Shown here one piece after another: positions 42,661 to 51,575 of a stretch of 64,000 nt of DNA (within the stretch, counting starts at the first letter, position 1; every line of letters starts with the position of its first letter). Made by a program: the position numbers and the translations under genes. This DNA comes from Streptomyces tsukubensis (GTDB lineage Bacteria > Actinomycetota > Actinomycetes > Streptomycetales > Streptomycetaceae): NCBI RefSeq assembly GCF_003932715.1, contig NZ_CP020700.1, positions 5,292,501-5,356,500 of the forward strand, in the 5' to 3' direction. The notes below the pieces were generated by a model. That model saw only the letters and a program-made list of their open reading frames with translations. It made no database searches and had not been told where the DNA came from.

Positions 42661-45048
42661 ATGGCCCAGGCCCGGACCTCCCAGACCCTCCGGTCCCGGA
42701 CACTCCGCTCCGTGGCGCTGCTCACCGGTGGGATGCTCGCGATCCCCGCGCTCGCGGGATGCGGCGCCGACGAGTCCGAGGTGACCGGTCAGGCCTCCGC
42801 GCAGGACATCGCGGCCACCCAGCGGCAGCAGGTCGGCGACGGCGGCACCCTGCGCTGGGCCGCCGACTCCGTGCCCACCACGCTCAATACCTTCCAGGCC
42901 GACGCGGACGCCACCACCGCCAGGATCGCCCAGGCCGTGCTGCCGACGCTCTTCACTCTCGACACCAACGGCCGCCCGCAGCGCAATCCGGACTATGTGG
43001 AATCCGCCGAGATCGTCGAGCGGGAGCCCAAGCAGGTGGTGCTCTACAAGCTCAACCAGAAGGCGGTCTGGAGCGACGGCCGGGAGATCGGCGCCCCCGA
43101 CTTCGTCGCCCAGTGGCGGGCCCTCAGCGGCCGGAACACCGCCTACTGGACTGCGCGCAACGCCGGATACGACCGCATCGAGGAGATCCAGAAGGGCGCC
43201 AACGACCTCGAAGTCAAGATCACCTTCAAGAAGCCCTACGCCGACTGGCAGTCCCTCTTCACCCCGCTCTATCCGAAGGACGTCACCGGCACCCCCAAGG
43301 CCTTCAACGACGGCGCCCGCAATACGCTCAAGGCCACGGCGGGGCCGTTCCGGATCGGGGCGGTGGACCGCAAGAAGAAGGACGTCACCCTGGTGCGCAA
43401 CCCCCGCTGGTGGGGTGACCAGCCCAAACTGGACGCGCTGGTCCTGACCGAGGTGCCGCGCGACAAGCGGGCCGGCGCACTGGCCGCCGGAAAGGTGGAC
43501 ATCGCCGAGATCGACCGGGGCACCGCCGACCGGATCGCCCTGGCCGTACGGAACAAGTCCACCGGCGGCCAGCAGCCCGGCCACGGTCCCCAGGCCGCCC
43601 TCACACCCGCCAAGGCCCTGCGGCTGTGGGCACTGGCCAACGGCTCCGACGAGGAAGCGGCCGAGATCGCGCAGGCCACCAGGGAGAAGACCGTCGAGGC
43701 CATCCGGACCTACGCGGTCGAGCAGGCCGGGTTGCGCGGCATCGTCGTCCGCCGGACCCTCGAACCCGCCTACACCCAGCTGGCACTCAACGGAGAGTCG
43801 GGCCCTCTCGCCGACGACCGGGTCCGCAGGGCCATCGCCCGGGCCCTCGACCGCAAGGAGCTGGCCGAGGCCGTGCTCCGCCCGCTGGGTCTTCCCGCGG
43901 TTCCGCCCGGCAGCCACCTCGCCCTCCGCGGACAGCGCGCCTACACCGACAACAGCGGGGCCCTGGGAGAACAGAACACCCAGGAGGCGCAGGCCCTGCT
44001 CGCCGACGCCGGCTGGACCCCCGGCGGAGCGCTGCGGAAGCCCGCACCGGCGAAGGCCGGACCGAGCGCCTCGCCCGCCGCCGAGGACAGCGGGTCCGAC
44101 GGCAAGAACACCGGCAGGACCCCCGCCCGGGCCGCCGAGGCGACCTCCCCGGCGCTGTCGCGCCCGAACAGCCCCTCCGGCGACGGCCTCTACATCGTCG
44201 GGGACGAGGGATCCGGCCGCGGCACCACCCGGGTCCTCGCCCCGGCGCCCGTGACCTTCGAGGACCTCTCCCTCCAGCGCCGCGCCGACCGGATCGCCGA
44301 CGTCGACGGAGGCACGGGGACCGGCCGTGCCGGCGAGAAGGACGCCAAGGACAAGAAGGGCGGGGTCACGGGCGCCTACGCCCCGGCGGGCACCGCCGCC
44401 CCCCTCGCCGCCGGCGGCCGCCTCGGCAAGGACGGCAAGCCGCTGACCCTGCGCTTCGTCCTTCCTTCGGGACCCGGCTCCGAGTCGCTGCGGTCCGTGG
44501 GCGAGAGGATCAGCCGGATGCTGAAGCGGATCGGGGTGGAGACCCGGATCACCAAGGTCGCGGACGAGAGCTACTTCAAGGACCACATCGCCTCCGGCCA
44601 GTACGACCTCGCCCTGTACTCCTGGCCCGCCACCGCCTACCCGGCGACCGACGCCCGCCCCATCTACGCCAAGCCGGAACCCGCCAGCGACGGGTCGCTG
44701 CTGGTCGAGCAGAACTACACCCGGGTCGGCACCGACTACATCGACCAGCTGTTCGACCAGGCCGCGGCCGAACTCGACCAGGACGAGAACCGGGATCTGG
44801 TGCGCCGGGCGGATGCCAGGATCTGGGCGGCGGCCGGCTCGATCCCGCTCTACCAGCGGCCCGAGCTGGTCGCGGTCCGGCCGGTCGTGCTGAACGCCGG
44901 GGCCTTCGGCTTCGCCACTCCCAAGCTCCAGGACATCGGCTTCACCAAGGCCGCGGCGCGCAAGGCCGGACCCCCGCCGGTCCTGCCGAGCCCGTCGGCG
45001 AGCCCGTCCGGAGACGCCGAGGAGGGTACGGAGGAAACGTCGGAGTAG
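42661..45048 (+). CDS. Orphan peptide-type ABC substrate-binding lipoprotein
   Basis: The 795-residue family 5 solute-binding protein has a lipoprotein signal (RSVALLTGGMLAIPALAGC, Cys about 34). Typical motifs follow: GGTLRWAADSVPTTLN, a Trp-rich KAVWSDGREIGAPDF and AGPFRIGAVDRKKKDVTL. The C-terminal lobe has QYDLALYSWP and DQDENRDLVRRADARIW. A low-complexity insert of about 135 residues (about 457-594) interrupts the fold, so it is longer than the usual 550. No permease or ATPase gene accompanies it, so it may supply one of the two complete systems downstream. The ATG is preceded by AAGAGGTGG. A clean terminator follows. Confidence 0.87.
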   Translation: MAQARTSQTLRSRTLRSVALLTGGMLAIPALAGCGADESEVTGQASAQDIAATQRQQVGDGGTLRWAADSVPTTLNTFQADADATTARIAQAVLPTLFTLDTNGRPQRNPDYVESAEIVEREPKQVVLYKLNQKAVWSDGREIGAPDFVAQWRALSGRNTAYWTARNAGYDRIEEIQKGANDLEVKITFKKPYADWQSLFTPLYPKDVTGTPKAFNDGARNTLKATAGPFRIGAVDRKKKDVTLVRNPRWWGDQPKLDALVLTEVPRDKRAGALAAGKVDIAEIDRGTADRIALAVRNKSTGGQQPGHGPQAALTPAKALRLWALANGSDEEAAEIAQATREKTVEAIRTYAVEQAGLRGIVVRRTLEPAYTQLALNGESGPLADDRVRRAIARALDRKELAEAVLRPLGLPAVPPGSHLALRGQRAYTDNSGALGEQNTQEAQALLADAGWTPGGALRKPAPAKAGPSASPAAEDSGSDGKNTGRTPARAAEATSPALSRPNSPSGDGLYIVGDEGSGRGTTRVLAPAPVTFEDLSLQRRADRIADVDGGTGTGRAGEKDAKDKKGGVTGAYAPAGTAAPLAAGGRLGKDGKPLTLRFVLPSGPGSESLRSVGERISRMLKRIGVETRITKVADESYFKDHIASGQYDLALYSWPATAYPATDARPIYAKPEPASDGSLLVEQNYTRVGTDYIDQLFDQAAAELDQDENRDLVRRADARIWAAAGSIPLYQRPELVAVRPVVLNAGAFGFATPKLQDIGFTKAAARKAGPPPVLPSPSASPSGDAEEGTEETSE

Positions 45049-45672
45049 CCCGGCCGCCCGCCGCCGGACGGCGCCGACCCCAGGGCTCGCGAATCCGGTG
45101 GTAACCGAAGGTAACGGGCGCTGACCTCGACAACCTCAGAAGAGTCTCAAACCTCTTGCCCGCCGGTCACCCGGCGGGCAAGATCGTGCCCGGCCCGTTG
45201 ACCCCCGGTTCAGGATCCACCGCGCGTCCCCACGCGCTTCCCCGCCCCGCAGCAGGCGGCCGCCCCGGCCCACGGTGACCGCCCGATTCCCGCGCGTCCC
45301 GGCCTGCCTCATGCCTCCCCGTCGACCCGAGCCCCCGCCGCACCCGCGGGTAGCCCATACCCCACACCCTGCAGCCCCCGCTTACCCGTCGCTGCCGGTC
45401 CCAGAGCCCCTGCGGCCCGCACTCCGGGCAGCCCAGGGCGACCCGAGCGTCCCGAGGGGCCGCCCGGCCCGTACCCCTCAGGGGTTCCCCCGGAAGGCGG
45501 CCGTACGCTGCGGCGTCCTTCTCGCGGTCCCGCCCAACGGACCAGGAGGCCCCGAATCCCGGGGCCCCGTACCATAGGGAGAAGCCGTGGCGCGTCAGCC
45601 CCGGCGGGGCGCAGGGAAGACGCCGCCCCTCACGAACGCCGCATCCCACGATCGAGAGAAGCGCCAGCCAGC
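45049..45672. other. Spacer before typA, no gene
   Basis: After the terminator the remaining 490 nt are C-rich and show no supported gene. TACCAT at 45570-45575 is a likely typA -10 and would give a leader of about 90 nt. Confidence 0.5.
45154..45183 (+). terminator. Terminator of the orphan binding-protein gene
   Basis: A perfect 13-bp stem with a TCAC loop lies 105 nt after the stop. Confidence 0.8.
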
Positions 45673-47574
45673 ATGCCCACCCGCCACGACATCCGTAATG
45701 TCGCCATCGTCGCCCACGTCGACCACGGCAAGACCACCCTGGTCGACGCCATGCTGAAGCAGGCCGGCGCCTTCGCCGCCCACCAGCAGGTCGACGACCG
45801 GGTGATGGACTCGAACGACCTGGAGCGTGAGAAGGGCATCACGATCCTCGCCAAGAACACGGCGGTCAAGTACCACCCGAAGGCCGGCGGCGCCCCCGTC
45901 ACCATCAACATCATCGACACCCCGGGCCACGCCGACTTCGGTGGTGAGGTCGAGCGCGGCCTGTCCATGGTCGACGCGGTCGTGCTGCTGGTGGACGCCT
46001 CCGAGGGCCCCCTCCCGCAGACCCGGTTCGTGCTCCGCAAGGCCCTGCAGGCCCGGATGCCGGTGATCCTCTGCATCAACAAGACGGACCGCCCGGACTC
46101 CCGGATCGACGAGGTCGTCAACGAGACCTACGACCTCTTCCTGGACCTCGACGCCGACGAGGACCAGATCGAGTTCCCGATCGTCTACGCCTGCGCCCGG
46201 GACGGCGTCGCCTCGCTCACCAAGCCCGCCGACGGCACGGTTCCCGCCGACAGCGACAGCCTGGAGCCCTTCTTCTCCACCCTGCTGGAGTACGTCCCGG
46301 CTCCCGAGTTCGACGCGGCAGCCCCGCTCCAGGCCCATGTCACCAACCTGGACGCCGACAACTTCCTCGGCCGTATCGCCCTTCTCCGCGTCGAGCAGGG
46401 TGAGCTGCGCAAGGGCCAGACCGTCGCGTGGATCAAGCGCGACGGCACCATGTCCAACGTCCGCATCAGCGAGCTGATGATGACCGAGGCCCTTACCCGC
46501 AAGCCCGCCGAGGTGGCGGGCCCGGGTGATATCTGCGCCGTCGCCGGTATCCCCGACATCATGATCGGCGAGACGCTCGCCGACCCGGAGAACCCGGTCG
46601 CGCTGCCGCTGATCACCGTGGACGAGCCCGCGATCTCCATGACCGTCGGCACCAACACCTCGCCGCTGGTCGGCCGGGGCGGCACCGGCAAGGGCGCGGA
46701 CAACAAGGCCGCGGTCAAGGACCGCAAGGTCACGGCCCGCCAGGTCAAGGACCGGCTGGACCGCGAGCTGGTCGGTAACGTCTCCCTCCGCGTTCTGGAC
46801 ACCGAGCGCCCGGACGCCTGGGAGGTGCAGGGCCGTGGTGAGCTGGCGCTCGCCATCCTGGTCGAGCAGATGCGCCGTGAGGGCTTCGAGCTGACCATCG
46901 GCAAGCCCCAGGTCGTCACCAAGGAGGTCGACGGCAAGGTCCACGAGCCCGTCGAGCGCATGACGATCGACGTCCCCGAGGAGCACATGGGCGCCGTCAC
47001 CCAGCTCATGGGTGTCCGCAAGGGCCGTATGGACAATATGTCCAACCACGGCTCCGGCTGGGTCCGCATGGAGTTCGTCGTGCCCTCCCGCGGCCTCATC
47101 GGCTTCCGTACGGAGTTCCTCACCAACACCCGCGGCACCGGTATCGCCCACTCCATCCACGAGGGCCACGAGGCCTGGTTCGGCACGCTGACCACGCGCA
47201 ACAACGGCTCGCTGGTCGCCGACCGCTCCGGTGCCGTGACGGCCTTCGCGATGACGAACCTCCAGGAGCGCGGCGTTCTCTTCGTGGAGCCGGGCACCGA
47301 GGTCTACGAGGGCATGATCGTCGGTGAGAACTCCCGCTCCGACGACATGGACGTCAACATCACCAAGGAGAAGAAGCTCACCAACATGCGCTCCTCCTCG
47401 GCCGACTCCTTCGAGGCGATCGTCCCGCCGCGCAAGCTCTCCCTGGAGCAGTCGCTGGAGTTCTGCCGCGACGACGAGTGCGTCGAGGTGACCCCGGAGT
47501 CGGTGCGCATCCGCAAGGTGAACCTGGACGCCCGGGAGCGGGCCCGTGCCGCCTCCCGTGCCAAGCACGGCTGA
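45673..47574 (+). CDS. typA: Ribosome-associated translational GTPase TypA/BipA
   Basis: The 633-residue GTPase of the EF-G superfamily assists ribosome assembly and stress adaptation. The P-loop is AHVDHGKTT (residues 14-22), switch motifs include REKGITILAKNT and IDTPGHADF, and the G4 motif is INKTDRPD. Domain II, a BipA-type domain V and the C-terminal domain follow (GFRTEFLTNTRGTG, SLEQSLEFCRDDECVEVTP). Length is normal for actinobacterial TypA. The ATG is preceded by GAGAAG. Two hairpins follow. The gene lies just upstream of bldK, as in S. coelicolor. Confidence 0.96.
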   Translation: MPTRHDIRNVAIVAHVDHGKTTLVDAMLKQAGAFAAHQQVDDRVMDSNDLEREKGITILAKNTAVKYHPKAGGAPVTINIIDTPGHADFGGEVERGLSMVDAVVLLVDASEGPLPQTRFVLRKALQARMPVILCINKTDRPDSRIDEVVNETYDLFLDLDADEDQIEFPIVYACARDGVASLTKPADGTVPADSDSLEPFFSTLLEYVPAPEFDAAAPLQAHVTNLDADNFLGRIALLRVEQGELRKGQTVAWIKRDGTMSNVRISELMMTEALTRKPAEVAGPGDICAVAGIPDIMIGETLADPENPVALPLITVDEPAISMTVGTNTSPLVGRGGTGKGADNKAAVKDRKVTARQVKDRLDRELVGNVSLRVLDTERPDAWEVQGRGELALAILVEQMRREGFELTIGKPQVVTKEVDGKVHEPVERMTIDVPEEHMGAVTQLMGVRKGRMDNMSNHGSGWVRMEFVVPSRGLIGFRTEFLTNTRGTGIAHSIHEGHEAWFGTLTTRNNGSLVADRSGAVTAFAMTNLQERGVLFVEPGTEVYEGMIVGENSRSDDMDVNITKEKKLTNMRSSSADSFEAIVPPRKLSLEQSLEFCRDDECVEVTPESVRIRKVNLDARERARAASRAKHG

Positions 47575-47598
47575 ACCACCGGCAACACCTTCACGAGT

Positions 47599-47626
47599 CC
47601 GCGGCGGCCGGCAACGGCCGCCGCGG
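47599..47626 (+). terminator. Terminator of typA
   Basis: A perfect 12-bp stem CCGCGGCGGCCG/CGGCCGCCGCGG with a GCAA loop lies 25 nt after the stop. Confidence 0.8.
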
Positions 47627-47718
47627 CCGTTTCCCGGGCCCGGCACGGGCCCGTGGCAGCTCCGCCGGACGGACACCGCGCCCGTCGTGTGATCAACAAG
47701 ACATAGCGTACGAACCAG

Positions 47719-47761
47719 AACGGCTCGGGCGGTCCCACATGTTGGGACCGCCCGAGCCGTT
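47719..47761. terminator. Second long hairpin after typA
   Basis: A perfect 19-bp inverted repeat (47719-47737 with 47743-47761) has a CATGT loop and a following TT. It lies 145 nt after typA and may isolate bldK from read-through or end an unseen transcript. Confidence 0.7.
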
Positions 47762-47762
47762 T

Positions 47763-48155
47763 GCCCGCACTCCGCGGGTGGAAGGCTTCGGGATTGGAGC
47801 GCTCCCCGAGGCCGTTCGTCAAGAGGTTTTTGATGAACGATTGTCCGACTATCGGACGTAGCTCACCGGAAACCTGTATTAACAGTCCGTTTCGGGGGTG
47901 TCTGTCTGCGATCCCTTTGTCCGGATTCTGGTCCTCCGGGGTTCACTGATGTTGCCAAAACGAGATGCTTTAAGTGTGGTTTACGGCGTGAACTTACCCA
48001 ATAGTTGGCTTCACTGAGCTCGGGTCAACGGGTCATGCGCTGTGGGGAGCGCCGACTCACGAGCACACGGGGTACAGCTCTTCGCCGTCAGGGGTGTCGG
48101 CGGGTGTTATGTGCCCAGCCTTGCAGTGAACACGTGGACTCATGAGGAGGAACCC
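47763..48155. other. AT-rich bldK upstream region
   Basis: This is the least GC-rich stretch of the window. It contains a perfect inverted repeat GTCCGA-CTA-TCGGAC (47843-47857) and probably the bldK promoter and regulator sites. I could not choose one promoter. No gene is supported. Confidence 0.5.
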
Positions 48156-48269
48156 ATGCGCGGTGCCACGAGCGCCAGCGGGGTCGGGTCGTCGCAGACG
48201 GTACGGACGACCGGTTTCCAGCGCATTCCATCCCATCGCGCCGCCATCGGCGGCGGACAGCGACTCTGA
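48156..48269 (+). CDS. 37-codon ORF in the bldK leader
   Basis: This ORF has the best ribosome-binding site in the leader (GAGGAGGAACCC then ATG). It encodes MRGATSASGVGSSQTVRTTG, continues to FQRIPSHRAAIGGGQRL and stops. The composition is basic and lacks a hydrophobic segment. Its MRGAT start resembles the start I remember for many Streptomyces peptide-binding lipoproteins. It could therefore be the 5' stub of a lost binding-protein gene, or a true regulatory leader peptide. No similarity search was possible. Downstream, 252 nt separate it from bldKA. Confidence 0.45.
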   Translation: MRGATSASGVGSSQTVRTTGFQRIPSHRAAIGGGQRL

Positions 48270-48521
48270 GCCCCGGTCAACCGCTCGGCTCGCGCTCCTG
48301 ATGAGGGTGGGATCAATCCCTATTGACGACCTTTCCTGCCGTTTTGCCCATGGGTAAACCCCCGGGCGGACGGTGATCCGGCTGTATCCGCCTGGCGGGT
48401 AACGGCCGACCAGGGGGGAACGTCAACCGGTGGCCAAGACGGCGACGAGTACATCCACTCGACCGTCCGAACCACCGTGCGCAGGAACGCGGGTCACCCG
48501 ACACCCGTGAATGGACACACC
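48270..48521. other. Leader between the 37-codon ORF and bldKA
   Basis: No gene is seen. A four-codon ORF (ATG at 48511) ends in a TGA that overlaps the bldKA start as ATGA. No strong ribosome-binding site precedes bldKA. Confidence 0.4.
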
Positions 48522-49559
48522 ATGACCAGTCCAATCGAGACCGAGGGCGCCGACTCCTCTGTCGCCTTGGACAAGAGCACCGCGACCAAGACAGAGGCTG
48601 CCGACGGCCAGGCCGTGACCGGCCGTTCGCCGGGTCAGCTGATGTGGGCGCGTTTCAAGCGCGACCGCACCGGAGTGATCTCCGCCATTGTCGTGCTCGC
48701 GTTCTTCGTGATCTCCGCGCTGGCGCCGGTGATCTCCTGGCTGTACGGCAAGGACCCGTACACGCTCTATCCCAGCCAGGAGGGGTACGAGAACATCCTC
48801 GACGACTTCTCCATGCCGGTCGGCACCTTCGGCGGAGTCTCCGGGGACTTCTGGTTCGGCGTCGAGCCCAACCTGGGCCGCGATGTGTTCACGATGCTGC
48901 TCTACGGCGTCCGGACCTCCCTCTACATGGCGCTGGTCGTGACCACGCTCATGGTGATCACCGGTGTGGTCATCGGCATGGTGAGCGGCTACTTCGGCGG
49001 CAAGGTCGACTACTGGCTCAGCCGGATCATCGACTTCTTCCTCGCCTTCCCCCAGCAGCTCTTCTTCATCGCCTTCATGCCGGTCGTGGTCGCGATGTTC
49101 GTCTCCCCGAAGGACGAGACCCCCACCTATCTGCGAGCCGTCGCCATCATCCTGGTGATGTGGTTCCTCGGCTGGATGGGTCTGGCCCGACTGGTGCGCA
49201 GCTCCGTGCTCTCCCTGCGGGAGCGCGAGTTCGTCGAGGCGGCCAAGGTCTCCGGTGCTTCGCGCTGGCGGATCGTCCGCAAGGAGATCCTCCCGAACAT
49301 CGTCACGCCGATTCTGGTGCAGGGCACCTACATGCTGCCCAGCTCCATCCTGACCATCGCCTTCCTCTCCTATGTCGGTGTGGGCTTCGTCGAGCCGACC
49401 CCCGACTGGGGCCGGATGTTCGCGATCGGCGCCGAGGTATACGAGCAGAACCCCTCGTTCATGTTCTTCCCCGGCGTTGCCATGGTGACGTTCATCCTCG
49501 CCTTCAATCTTCTCGGCGACTCGGTACGGGACGCGTTCGACCCCAAGACCGGACGGTGA
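48522..49559 (+). CDS. bldKA: Oligopeptide ABC permease subunit (DppC-like)
   Basis: The 345-residue inner-membrane subunit has a soluble N-terminus of about 45 residues. A membrane segment follows (about 53-75), with a peripheral loop and five more helices. The EAA motif for ATPase contact is EAAKVSGASRWRIVRKEILPN (given in part). The order permease, binding protein, permease, ATPase, ATPase matches the S. coelicolor bldK operon. BldK imports the extracellular signal that starts the bld cascade toward aerial growth and can also take up toxic tripeptides. The start is uncertain because the ATG at 48522 has a weak ribosome-binding site; in-frame GTGs at 48477 and 48507 are alternatives. Confidence 0.85.
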   Translation: MTSPIETEGADSSVALDKSTATKTEAADGQAVTGRSPGQLMWARFKRDRTGVISAIVVLAFFVISALAPVISWLYGKDPYTLYPSQEGYENILDDFSMPVGTFGGVSGDFWFGVEPNLGRDVFTMLLYGVRTSLYMALVVTTLMVITGVVIGMVSGYFGGKVDYWLSRIIDFFLAFPQQLFFIAFMPVVVAMFVSPKDETPTYLRAVAIILVMWFLGWMGLARLVRSSVLSLREREFVEAAKVSGASRWRIVRKEILPNIVTPILVQGTYMLPSSILTIAFLSYVGVGFVEPTPDWGRMFAIGAEVYEQNPSFMFFPGVAMVTFILAFNLLGDSVRDAFDPKTGR

Positions 49560-49657
49560 CGTCCCAGGGCGGGGGCCGCTGCCGCCCCCGCGCCGGGCAA
49601 CCGGACGGCAGGCAGCTCTTGATGAATGACAACGGACAGGTAGGTGCATCAAGCATC

Positions 49658-51457
49658 ATGAAGCCACTTCGCTCACGTTCCGTGCGCGTCATAGTCGCCG
49701 CAGCTGCGGTCGGCTCCCTGGCGCTCACCGGCTGCTCCAACAACGACGGCAACACCAAGGACGAGTCCAAGTCCAAGAAGGACGCGGCTGCTCAGTCCAA
49801 GCCGGTCACCTACGGTGACGCTGCGGCCTCCACCGGCCCCGCGGCCGAGGTCCCGGGCGCCAAGCCGGGCGGCTTCATCAACGTGTACATGGAATCCGAC
49901 ATGAGTCATCTGGACCCGGGCCAGATCTATGTCAGTGACGCCGGCCAGTTCTCCAACCTGATCCACCGTGGTCTGACGAACTGGAAGGAGGACAAGGACG
50001 GCAACCTGACCGTCGTCGGTGACCTCGCCACCGACGCCGGCAAGATGTCCGACGGCGGCAAGACCTGGACGTACACGCTGAAGGACGGCATCAAGGACGC
50101 CAACGGCAACGCGATCACGTCGGCGGACATCCGCCACACGATCGAGCGTCTGTACGCGAAGTTCATCTTCGACGGCCCGACGTACATCCAGAGCTGGCTG
50201 TCGGGCGACGACTACCGCAAGGCGCTGCCGGACGGCCCGTACACCGGCAAGAGCCTGCCGGACACCGTCCTCGCCACCCCGGACGCCAAGACCGTCGTCT
50301 TCAAGTTCCAGACTCCGCAGGGTGACCTGCCGCAGGCGCTGGCGATGCCGGGCTACAGCATCGTGCCCAAGGCCGCGGACACCAAGGAGAAGTACGACAA
50401 GTCCCCGGTTTCCCTGGGCCCGTACAAGATCGCCGAGTACAAGTCCGGCAAGTCCATCAAGCTGGTCAAGAACACCAACTGGGACCCGAAGACCGACTCG
50501 GTCCGCAAGCAGTACCCGGACGGCTTCAACTTCACCCTCACGGTCGACCAGGGCAGCCAGACCAAGCGTCTGATCGCCGACCAGGGCGAGGCCAAGAACG
50601 CCATCCAGTTCACGGACTCGGTCGAGCCGACCCAGATCAAGGACGTCATCAGCAACGCCGGTGTCAAGGCGCGTGCCGTGATGGGCTTCCAGCCCTACGT
50701 CTGGCAGATGACCTTCAACCTGGACTCCCAGGTCATGAAGGACAAGAAGGTCCGTGAGGCCATCACCCGCGCCATCCCCGGCAAGCGGATGATCGCGGCC
50801 GACGGCGGCACCTACGGCGGTGAGCTGGCCGGCGGTCTGATGGGCCCGACGCTCCCCGGCTACGACCCGAACTACGACCCGTACGACAAGGTCAAGAAGC
50901 CGAACGGTGACCTCGCTGCGGCCAAGAAGCTGCTTGAGGAGGCGGGCGTCAAGAAGGGCACCAAGCTCACCTACGCCTACGCCACCGCGCCGCGCAGCCA
51001 GAAGCAGATGGTCATCATCAAGGAGGTGCTCGGCAACCTCGGCTTCGACGTCCAGGCCAAGGAGATCGAGCGCTCGACCTTCTACGAGCAGATCGGCAAG
51101 GTCAAGAACCCGTACGACCTGTACATGACCGGCTGGGGCCAGGACTGGCCGTCCGCGTCCACCGTGATCACCCCCGTCTACGACGGCACCAAGGTCCAGG
51201 ACGGCGGCTCGAACTACTCCCACATCAACGACTCGCAGGTCAACGAGGGCATCAAGAAGGCCCTGGCGCTGCCGCCGACCGAGGCCGCGGCCGAGTGGGA
51301 GAAGGTCCACCACCGCATCGTCGAGGAGATCCTCCCGGCGGGCCCGGTCTACTACGCCAAGCAGATCCAGCTCTCCGGTTCCAACATCGGCGGTCTGCGG
51401 TACAGCACCGAGGCGAGCTACATCGACATCAACAACCTGTTCCTGAAGAACCCGTAA
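49658..51457 (+). CDS. bldKB: Oligopeptide-binding lipoprotein of the BldK system
   Basis: The protein of about 599 residues is the family 5 solute-binding component. The signal ends in a lipobox, SLALTGC, with the lipid-modified Cys at about residue 26. The mature part has the typical NVYMESDMSHLDPGQIYV opening, a TADIR-like QTP region, and LYMTGWGQDW in the second lobe. It is rich in Lys and Asp, unlike its neighbours. An ATG 36 nt upstream (49622) has a better ribosome-binding site (GGCAGG) and would add 12 residues. In S. coelicolor this subunit binds the BldK ligand. A stable hairpin follows the gene. Confidence 0.88.
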   Translation: MKPLRSRSVRVIVAAAAVGSLALTGCSNNDGNTKDESKSKKDAAAQSKPVTYGDAAASTGPAAEVPGAKPGGFINVYMESDMSHLDPGQIYVSDAGQFSNLIHRGLTNWKEDKDGNLTVVGDLATDAGKMSDGGKTWTYTLKDGIKDANGNAITSADIRHTIERLYAKFIFDGPTYIQSWLSGDDYRKALPDGPYTGKSLPDTVLATPDAKTVVFKFQTPQGDLPQALAMPGYSIVPKAADTKEKYDKSPVSLGPYKIAEYKSGKSIKLVKNTNWDPKTDSVRKQYPDGFNFTLTVDQGSQTKRLIADQGEAKNAIQFTDSVEPTQIKDVISNAGVKARAVMGFQPYVWQMTFNLDSQVMKDKKVREAITRAIPGKRMIAADGGTYGGELAGGLMGPTLPGYDPNYDPYDKVKKPNGDLAAAKKLLEEAGVKKGTKLTYAYATAPRSQKQMVIIKEVLGNLGFDVQAKEIERSTFYEQIGKVKNPYDLYMTGWGQDWPSASTVITPVYDGTKVQDGGSNYSHINDSQVNEGIKKALALPPTEAAAEWEKVHHRIVEEILPAGPVYYAKQIQLSGSNIGGLRYSTEASYIDINNLFLKNP

Positions 51458-51490
51458 ATCCGGGTCTTAACCCTCCGGTTCACGGTTGAT

Positions 51491-51530
51491 CCCGTGGGGG
51501 TGTGCGCCAGGCGGAGCACACCCCCACGGG
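51491..51530 (+). terminator. Hairpin between bldKB and bldKC
   Basis: A perfect 15-bp stem (51491-51505 with 51516-51530) with a 10-nt loop starts 34 nt after the binding-protein stop. It probably acts as a partial terminator or mRNA stabiliser, raising binding protein over permease. Confidence 0.75.
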
Positions 51531-51575
51531 TCCACGTCTGACCCCCGCCGCCTTCGAAGAGAGCAGCCTCCCGCG

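Noticed and set aside
45275..45577. 100-codon Pro/Arg-rich open frame before typA
   Set aside because: No ribosome-binding site, low complexity, and it overlaps the likely typA promoter.
46491..46500. TTA triplet in typA
   Set aside because: It spans two codons (CTT ACC) and is out of frame, so it is not a bldA-dependent codon. Other TTA triplets, such as one opposite 9187 in fumC, are also out of frame.
48042..48155. Upstream extension of the 37-codon ORF (75 codons in total)
   Set aside because: No ribosome-binding site before the ATG at 48042, whereas GAGGAGG precedes the ATG at 48156.
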